Positions 8,018 through 11,183 of a DNA stretch of 11,183 bases are shown here, piece after piece. The DNA lies in NCBI GenBank assembly GCA_003527885.1, contig DPWB01000001.1, positions 1-11,183 of the forward strand, in the 5' to 3' direction. The notes beneath the pieces were generated by a model. That model made no database searches. It worked only from the letters and a program-made list of their open reading frames with translations, and was not told the origin of the DNA. Every line of letters begins with the position of its first letter. Positions within the stretch are counted from its first letter, which is position 1. This stretch comes from Candidatus Competibacteraceae bacterium (lineage in GTDB: Bacteria; Pseudomonadota; Gammaproteobacteria; Competibacterales; Competibacteraceae). A program made the position numbers and the translations under genes.

Positions 8018-9016
8018 TCATTTAACGGTGGGCTTGCCCGAGGAAAACGCCAAGGGAATCTCAATGCCGCGCCGTAGGACCCGCACATCGATTCGTCCGG
8101 CTCCCACCAATTCCCGCAAAATGGAAAAACCCTGCAGCGGATCGTCAAAACGGGCGCCATTGACTTCCGTTATGACATCGCCGCTGTCGAGGCCCAACCG
8201 TTTCATCAGCCGCCGGTCCCGCCCCGGCCGTAGTCGAAATCCGAGAAACCGGCCGTTTTGCACGTACGGGCTGGCGAACGCGAGGTCTTGCAAGACCTGG
8301 GACCGATCGGACGCACCGCGCAGGCGGGACGCGATCATGGCCGCGTTGACCGGCCGCGGGTTCGCATTGGTCGATTGTTCGGGGAGTTGACCCGGTGGTT
8401 CGACGGGTGCGGGAGTGTCGCCGGGCAACACCGACGGTATGTCCCCTGAAGCGGGCGACCGGTCGGCGCTGTCCAACCGGGGAAGATTCAGGGTTTCTTG
8501 CTGGCCACCGTGAGAGATGATGACGCTGTCGCGCTGGATCCGGTCCAGCCGGGCCCCTCCGGGCAGTTCCTCGCCGATCCGATAACTCCGCTCCAGGCCG
8601 CTCCCTTCCGCGATGAGCGCCAAGGCCTTGCCGCCCCGTTCGATGAAAAACACGCCGACCAAGCGCAGGTTGAGCGGCGTGACCGACGCTGGCGGCGGGG
8701 GCGCTTCAACGTGCCGGGGCGCTTCCATCTGCCCGAACAGATGCCAGGCGCCGACCGCGGCGTAATCGGCCGGCTGCTGGGCGATTGCCATCTCACCGGA
8801 AGGCGACCCTGGCGCCGGCGCGGCGCTGGCCGGCAGCGGCAAGCGGTTCCACAGCAGCGCCGCCGCCAATTCCGCCAACGCGTAAGCCAGCGTCACCACT
8901 AACAGGGCGTTGACAAAAATGACGGTCGGTCGCAACCAAGCATCGGATCGAGCCAGCGCCGGTCCGATGCGCTTTTCCGCTGCCAGCAAGACGTCTTGTA
9001 AAAAATTCGCCAACAT
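8018..9016 (-). CDS. gspC: Type II secretion system coupling protein GspC
   Basis: A 332-residue bitopic inner-membrane protein that connects the GspL/M platform with the secretin and helps recruit substrates. A short cytoplasmic N-terminus is followed by one membrane helix at about 32-56 (VIFVNALLVVTLAYALAEL). A Pro/Ala linker precedes the homology region at about 88-178 (GAWHLFGQ, LNLRLVGVFF, GKALALIAEG, YRIGEELPGGARLDRI), which binds the N0 domain of GspD. A second Pro-rich linker (about 185-222) leads to a C-terminal PDZ domain at about 245-322 (GFRLRPGRDRRLMKRLGLDSGDVITEVNG). The ATG at 9016 fits the family, with only a weak GAGTG upstream. It is first in gspCDEF, the canonical order, and is probably driven by the extended -10 just upstream. 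Confidence 0.93.
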   Translation of the reverse strand: MLANFLQDVLLAAEKRIGPALARSDAWLRPTVIFVNALLVVTLAYALAELAAALLWNRLPLPASAAPAPGSPSGEMAIAQQPADYAAVGAWHLFGQMEAPRHVEAPPPPASVTPLNLRLVGVFFIERGGKALALIAEGSGLERSYRIGEELPGGARLDRIQRDSVIISHGGQQETLNLPRLDSADRSPASGDIPSVLPGDTPAPVEPPGQLPEQSTNANPRPVNAAMIASRLRGASDRSQVLQDLAFASPYVQNGRFLGFRLRPGRDRRLMKRLGLDSGDVITEVNGARFDDPLQGFSILRELVGAGRIDVRVLRRGIEIPLAFSSGKPTVK

Positions 9017-9047
9017 TCACACTCGAAGTGGCCGCGCGATGAGGGGG

Positions 9048-9056
9048 AGCATAACA
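9048..9056 (-). promoter_or_regulatory. Possible extended -10 promoter of gspCDEF
   Basis: Read on the minus strand, 9056-9048 is TGTTATGCT, an extended -10 (TGn plus TATGCT) placed 31 bases upstream of the gspC ATG. No good -35 is found 17 bases further up (CACGGG), as is common for extended -10 promoters. Its upstream TG overlaps the T tract of the terminator-like hairpin, so termination of the upstream transcript and initiation of gsp would be adjacent. The call rests on a 4 of 6 hexamer match. Confidence 0.38.
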
Positions 9057-9086
9057 AAAATCCACGGCGTCCCGTGTCGATTTTTT
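9056..9086. terminator. Terminator-like hairpin, possibly bidirectional, between thioesterase and gspC
   Basis: A 5-bp stem CACGG (9063-9067) / CCGTG (9072-9076) with loop CGTC is flanked by AAAAATC on the left and TCGATTTTTT on the right. The flanks can also pair, with a 2-base bulge at 9077-9078. On the minus strand the stem is followed by GATTTTTG, so it could end the thioesterase transcript 45 bases or more after its stop. On the plus strand it is followed by TCGATTTTTT and could stop transcription running against gsp. The GC stem is short, so the efficiency is uncertain. Confidence 0.5.
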
Positions 9087-9130
9087 GCCGGCTCCGGCGA
9101 GCGGGTTCCCGCGCGCCTCGCGGCTGCGGG

Positions 9131-9676
9131 CTAGGCATGTCCCCGCGCTCGCGCTCGCGGTTTCACCACGGTCATGGCGGGAGCCTGAACCGCCGGCTTG
9201 GAGCGCACCCCGATCACCCGCCCGGACTGCGGCGGCCGCGGCAGTTGCAGGTGCTCGGCCATCACCGCGCCCAACCGGTCCAAAACTGCCGCGGGCATCA
9301 CCGCGCTGTGCCGCTCGGCCAGATCCACATGGATGACCATCAATTCGCTGGTCGCCGATAAAAAGCCTCTTCGCGCGTGATACAGCCGATGGAAATAATG
9401 GATGCGCTTGCTATCGAAACCCAACAGTTGAGTGGTGACGCGCATCGGATCTTCGGCCACCAGCTCCCGTTGGTAGTTGACGTGTGTCTCCACCACGAAA
9501 GCCGAGCACTTCTCATTTTCCCGGTAATCCCGTCCCATGCCCAAGAAGTCCATGAAGGCATCGGTGGCGCGGTCGAACGCCAGCACGTAATAAGCCACAT
9601 TCATATGGCCGTTGTAATCGATCCACTGAGAAGGTACGACATCGGTATACAGGCACAGAGGAGATTCAACCCGCAT
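9131..9676 (-). CDS. Hotdog-fold acyl-CoA thioesterase (4HBT family)
   Basis: A 181-residue single-domain thioesterase, probably cytoplasmic, hydrolysing an acyl-CoA thioester. The N-terminal signature WIDYNGHMNVAYYVLAFD (18-35) carries the 4HBT catalytic pattern, with Asp20, His24 and Asn26. VVETHVNYQRELVAEDP (61-77) and IHYFHRLYH (92-100) follow and complete the hotdog. Proteins with this 'WIDYNGHMN' pattern include thioesterases of the carnitine/betainyl-CoA type, but no carnitine gene is nearby and the substrate is unknown. The C-terminal 35 or so residues are Pro/Arg-rich (PRPPQ, VKPRARARGHA). The ATG at 9676 is chosen because it gives the usual short lead-in. A TTG at 9790 would add 38 unrelated residues. 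Its Shine-Dalgarno is weak. It lies upstream of gspC on the same strand but is separated by a terminator-like hairpin, so I do not assume a role in secretion. Confidence 0.82.
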   Translation of the reverse strand: MRVESPLCLYTDVVPSQWIDYNGHMNVAYYVLAFDRATDAFMDFLGMGRDYRENEKCSAFVVETHVNYQRELVAEDPMRVTTQLLGFDSKRIHYFHRLYHARRGFLSATSELMVIHVDLAERHSAVMPAAVLDRLGAVMAEHLQLPRPPQSGRVIGVRSKPAVQAPAMTVVKPRARARGHA

Positions 9677-9720
9677 AATAGTCAGTGACTCATCGCTGTC
9701 CGAGGGAAAGGCGCGGTACG

Positions 9721-9840
9721 CTACCTGCTTTTGGCGCGTTGCGCAATGATGGTTACAGAGACGCCTTGGAATAATTTTTCTTGTTGGCAACCCTCGAATT
9801 GGAAGGCGGACACATCCCTCGACCGGCCGAGGGGACTCAT
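9721..9840 (-). CDS. Candidate 39-residue small protein or leader ORF
   Basis: A minus-strand ORF begins with ATG at 9840-9838 and ends in TAG at 9723-9721, 44 bases before the thioesterase ATG. Its protein starts MSPLGRSRDVSAFQFEGCQ and ends TIIAQRAKSR. The reason to list it is the ribosome site: GAGGAG at 9855-9850 stands 9 bases before the ATG, a better signal than the thioesterase itself has. I recognise no domain, signal peptide or membrane segment. The frame stays open further upstream into thiD antisense, so the ORF could be fortuitous. If translated, it may act as an upstream coupling leader for the thioesterase. Confidence 0.22.
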   Translation of the reverse strand: MSPLGRSRDVSAFQFEGCQQEKLFQGVSVTIIAQRAKSR

Positions 9841-9912
9841 GGAGCCGTTCTCCTCAATAATGGCGCTCAACGCCTTTAAAACGTGTTGGCCGCCGAACCT
9901 AACCTTACCTAT

Positions 9913-9916
9913 AGGA
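9913..9916 (+). promoter_or_regulatory. Ribosome binding site deciding the thiD start
   Basis: AGGA at 9913-9916 stands 6 bases before the ATG at 9923. This supports that start over the ATG at 9929 and over upstream in-frame codons that would add 64 residues of unrelated sequence. Confidence 0.65.
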
Positions 9917-9922
9917 ACGAAC

Positions 9923-10723
9923 ATGTCAATGAGCGGACGCATATTAATTGTGGCCGGATCGGATTCCGGCGGTGGGGCAGGCATTCAGGCGGATGTCAAG
10001 ACGGTGACGGCGCTCGGCGGTTACGCGGCAACCGCGATCACGGCCCTGACCGCGCAGAATACGCGAGGGGTATTTGGGATCGCCGGTATCGATCCGGCTT
10101 TCATCGCCCAGCAGATGCAAGTGGTGCTGGAGGACATCGGCGCGGATTGCGTCAAGACGGGCATGTTGCATAACGCCGCCGTCATCGAAACCGTAGCCGG
10201 GGTGTTGGAGCGCGCGGCGAGCGGCATTCCGGTGGTCGTGGACCCGGTCATGTACGCCAAGGGCGGAGACAGCCTGCTCGATCCGGCGGCGCGCGAAACG
10301 TTGGTCCGACGCTTGCTGCCGAAAGCGGCTCTCATGACCCCCAATGTCCGCGAGGCTGAAGCGCTCAGCGGTCTGGCCATCCGCCAGCCCGACGATTTGG
10401 CGAAGGCGGCCCGGCAGCTTTTGGAACTCGGCCCGGCGGCGGTCTTGGTCAAGGGCGGCCATCTGGCCGGCGCGACTGTCACCGATTGGCTGGTCTGGCC
10501 CGACGGCTCCAAAGCTTTCACCACCGCACGGATGACCAGCCGCAATACCCACGGCACCGGCTGCACGCTGGCCTCGGCGATCGCGACCGGATTGGCGCAG
10601 GGTTTAACGCTCAGCGGTTCGGTCGAACGGGCGCTGGCTTACGTCCAAGAGGCGATCCGCACCGCGCCTGATCTTGGCAAGGGCTGCGGCCCCTTGAACC
10701 ACGGCCATACGGTGCGTCATTGA
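9923..10723 (+). CDS. thiD: Hydroxymethylpyrimidine/phosphomethylpyrimidine kinase ThiD
   Basis: A 266-residue ribokinase-fold enzyme, equal in length to E. coli ThiD. It phosphorylates HMP and then HMP-phosphate to give HMP-pyrophosphate for thiamine synthesis in the cytoplasm. Motifs in order are ILIVAGSDSGGGAGIQADVKT (7-27, substrate site), GGYAATAITALTAQNTRGV (32-50), VKTGML (77-82), VVVDPVMYAKGG (104-115), LMTPNVREAEAL (137-148), AVLVKGGH (173-180) and SRNTHGTGCTLASAIA (206-221). The last motif is the anion hole, with Cys214 equivalent to the catalytic-loop cysteine of E. coli. The start is set by an AGGA site 6 bases upstream and by the family N-terminus. It stands alone: neither thiE nor hemL, common neighbours in this group, follows. 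It is divergent from the thioesterase gene. No TPP riboswitch is visible upstream. Confidence 0.94.
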   Translation: MSMSGRILIVAGSDSGGGAGIQADVKTVTALGGYAATAITALTAQNTRGVFGIAGIDPAFIAQQMQVVLEDIGADCVKTGMLHNAAVIETVAGVLERAASGIPVVVDPVMYAKGGDSLLDPAARETLVRRLLPKAALMTPNVREAEALSGLAIRQPDDLAKAARQLLELGPAAVLVKGGHLAGATVTDWLVWPDGSKAFTTARMTSRNTHGTGCTLASAIATGLAQGLTLSGSVERALAYVQEAIRTAPDLGKGCGPLNHGHTVRH

Positions 10724-10836
10724 ATCGGGGCGGCCAAACCGAGCGCGTTTGAGAGACATTTCCGGTCCAAGAAATTTGCTGTATCGCTACTTTTTTTTCT
10801 TACAGTACAAAAAAACAGAATAAAAACCAGACGACT
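10724..10836. other. Intergenic stretch after thiD with long T and A tracts
   Basis: No gene is seen here. An 8-base T run (10791-10798) is followed 10 bases later by a 7-base A run (10809-10815), and the two can pair. CTGTA (10779-10783) is also inverted against TACAG (10801-10805). No GC stem stands directly before the T run, so it is not a classical thiD terminator. The A runs read as T runs on the minus strand, downstream of the hairpin at 10837-10896. Confidence 0.5.
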
Positions 10837-10896
10837 GCGCCCCCCCCTCGACGGCGCTCCCGAAATAGTTTTTGGGAGCGCCGTCGAGGGGGGCGC
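10837..10896. terminator. Very strong GC-rich hairpin between convergent thiD and the small-domain gene
   Basis: Bases 10842-10861 are perfectly complementary to 10874-10893, giving a 20-bp stem that is nearly all G-C. G10862-A10865 can extend it against T10870-T10873, closing a TAGT loop on the plus strand. GCG (10837-10839) pairs with CGC (10894-10896) outside a 2-base C bulge (10840-10841). On the minus strand the stem is followed after about 10 bases by GTTTTTATTCTGTTTTTTT, and it begins 26 bases after the minus-strand gene's stop, so a terminator for that gene is likely. On the plus strand no T run follows, but the stem may still protect or stop the thiD mRNA. It could instead be a single copy of a dispersed palindromic repeat. 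Confidence 0.65.
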
Positions 10897-10921
10897 GAGT
10901 TCGATCAGGGCAACCTAAAAA

Positions 10922-11183
10922 TTATTTCTTTGGCGCGCGGTAACCGGCTTGCTCGGCGGCTTCCGCGCTCGCAAAGCACGCTTTAGCCTTGGTTTTCGCG
11001 TAGCTCCTGCCTTCGGGCGCATGGTAGATCTTGGATTTGGAGCCTTTGATTGGAGCCGATTCCGGGCAAGAACCATCTGGATTGCCGGAGACGCCCGCCG
11101 CCGCCGCAGTAGCTGCGGTCGCGGGAGCCGGCTTGGCGCCTAGCGCCGCAGGGGGCGTCATGGGCAGTGCCGGCTTTGGGGCC
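10922..11183 (-). CDS. Ala/Pro-rich protein with small C-terminal IYHxPxG/GYR domain, 5' end outside window
   Basis: Eighty-six codons are visible, ending in TAA (10924-10922). The frame is open to the window edge. An ATG at 11161 exists but has no ribosome site, and the Ala/Pro-rich reading (APKPALPM) continues above it, so the true start is probably outside. Residues 1-38 of the fragment are a low-complexity Ala/Pro/Gly linker. The last 48 or so form a compact basic domain with a CPESAPIKG entry, KIYHAPEGRSYAKT (51-64), Cys69-Phe70 and AEAAEQAGYRAPKK (73-86). This pattern resembles small C-terminal domains attached to secreted nucleases and to envelope or hypothetical proteins (named 'sunset domain' in some annotation systems, by memory). 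No enzyme function can be assigned. The architecture suggests an exported protein with a linker and a terminal binding module, but no signal peptide is in view. Confidence 0.6.
   Translation of the reverse strand, partial: APKPALPMTPPAALGAKPAPATAATAAAAGVSGNPDGSCPESAPIKGSKSKIYHAPEGRSYAKTKAKACFASAEAAEQAGYRAPKK

Larger units (their letters stand above)
9677..9922. other. Divergent control region between thioesterase gene and thiD
   Basis: This 246-base gap holds the outward-facing controls of two divergent genes. I looked for a TPP riboswitch ahead of thiD and found neither the CTGAGA core nor the second conserved arm. Visible structure includes a perfect 11-base palindrome AGTCA-G-TGACT (9680-9690) just before the thioesterase start. 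There is also a hairpin CCCTCG (9816-9821) / CGAGGG (9828-9833) with a 6-base loop, and GCGC-GTT-GCGC near 9734-9744. A -35-like TTGGCA at 9784-9789 has no convincing -10. A small minus-strand ORF with a good ribosome site (9721-9840) is listed separately. Confidence 0.45.

Noticed and set aside
6788..8077. A 429-codon plus-strand ORF antisense to gspD
   Set aside because: The composition is that of a shadow frame, with no motif, and the opposite strand encodes an intact secretin.
8018..9676. Thioesterase as a member of the gsp operon
   Set aside because: It is on the same strand, but a terminator-like hairpin and a possible promoter separate it from gspC, and no functional link is known.
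9671..9705. Promoter for the thioesterase with -10 TATTAT at 9680-9675
   Set aside because: The hexamer overlaps the start codon, so transcription would begin inside the gene and miss the ATG.
9731..9922. N-terminal extension of thiD by 64 codons
   Set aside because: The added residues do not resemble ThiD, and the ribosome site AGGA at 9913 and the family N-terminus both point to the ATG at 9923.
9677..9922. TPP riboswitch ahead of thiD
   Set aside because: The conserved CTGAGA element and the second conserved arm of the THI box are both missing.

Overview
The window is about 60% G+C, with short intergenic gaps and stop-start overlaps. It reads as a stretch of a gammaproteobacterial chromosome. 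The evidence is an LpxH C-terminus, a DUF1249 (E. coli YqiB family) protein, an IscR/IscS pair very close to the E. coli proteins, a canonical Gsp type II secretion block and a ThiD kinase. I cannot name the species. A Competibacter-like or other free-living gammaproteobacterium would fit, but that is only an impression. I see no insertion sequence, CRISPR array, rRNA, tRNA or phage gene.

Layout. Positions 1-681 (+) hold the 3' end of lpxH and an overlapping DUF1249 gene. Positions 682-793 hold a promoter with a near-consensus type 1 IscR operator. Positions 794-2522 (+) hold iscR and iscS. The rest of the usual isc operon (iscU, iscA, hscB, hscA, fdx) does not follow. Instead there is a HugZ/PNPOx-like flavin-fold gene (2582-3061, +) with its own possible -10 box. 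Its 3' end overlaps, tail to tail, the last gene of a minus-strand type II secretion operon. That operon is gspC-gspD-gspE-gspF, transcribed from 9016 down to 3046, with gspD/E and gspE/F overlapping. The pseudopilin and platform genes gspG-M are absent. A terminator-like hairpin and a possible extended -10 promoter lie between gspC and an upstream hotdog thioesterase (9131-9676, -). Divergent from the thioesterase is thiD (9923-10723, +). Positions 10724-10921 hold a very strong GC-rich hairpin. The window ends inside a minus-strand gene for an Ala/Pro-rich protein with a small C-terminal IYHxPxG...CF...GYR domain.

How the genes work together. IscR with its own operator and IscS form the sensor and sulfur-donor parts of Fe-S cluster assembly. 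The scaffold and chaperone partners must be encoded elsewhere. GspC, GspD, GspE and GspF supply the coupling protein, outer-membrane secretin, ATPase and inner-membrane platform of one secretion machine, again needing partners from elsewhere. LpxH belongs to lipid A synthesis and ThiD to thiamine synthesis.

Most of the window is conserved housekeeping sequence, and I do not see a clearly new system. The items most worth a second look are the cut-down isc locus with a retained operator, the perfect 20-bp-stem hairpin near 10.86 kb, and the partial small-domain protein beside it.
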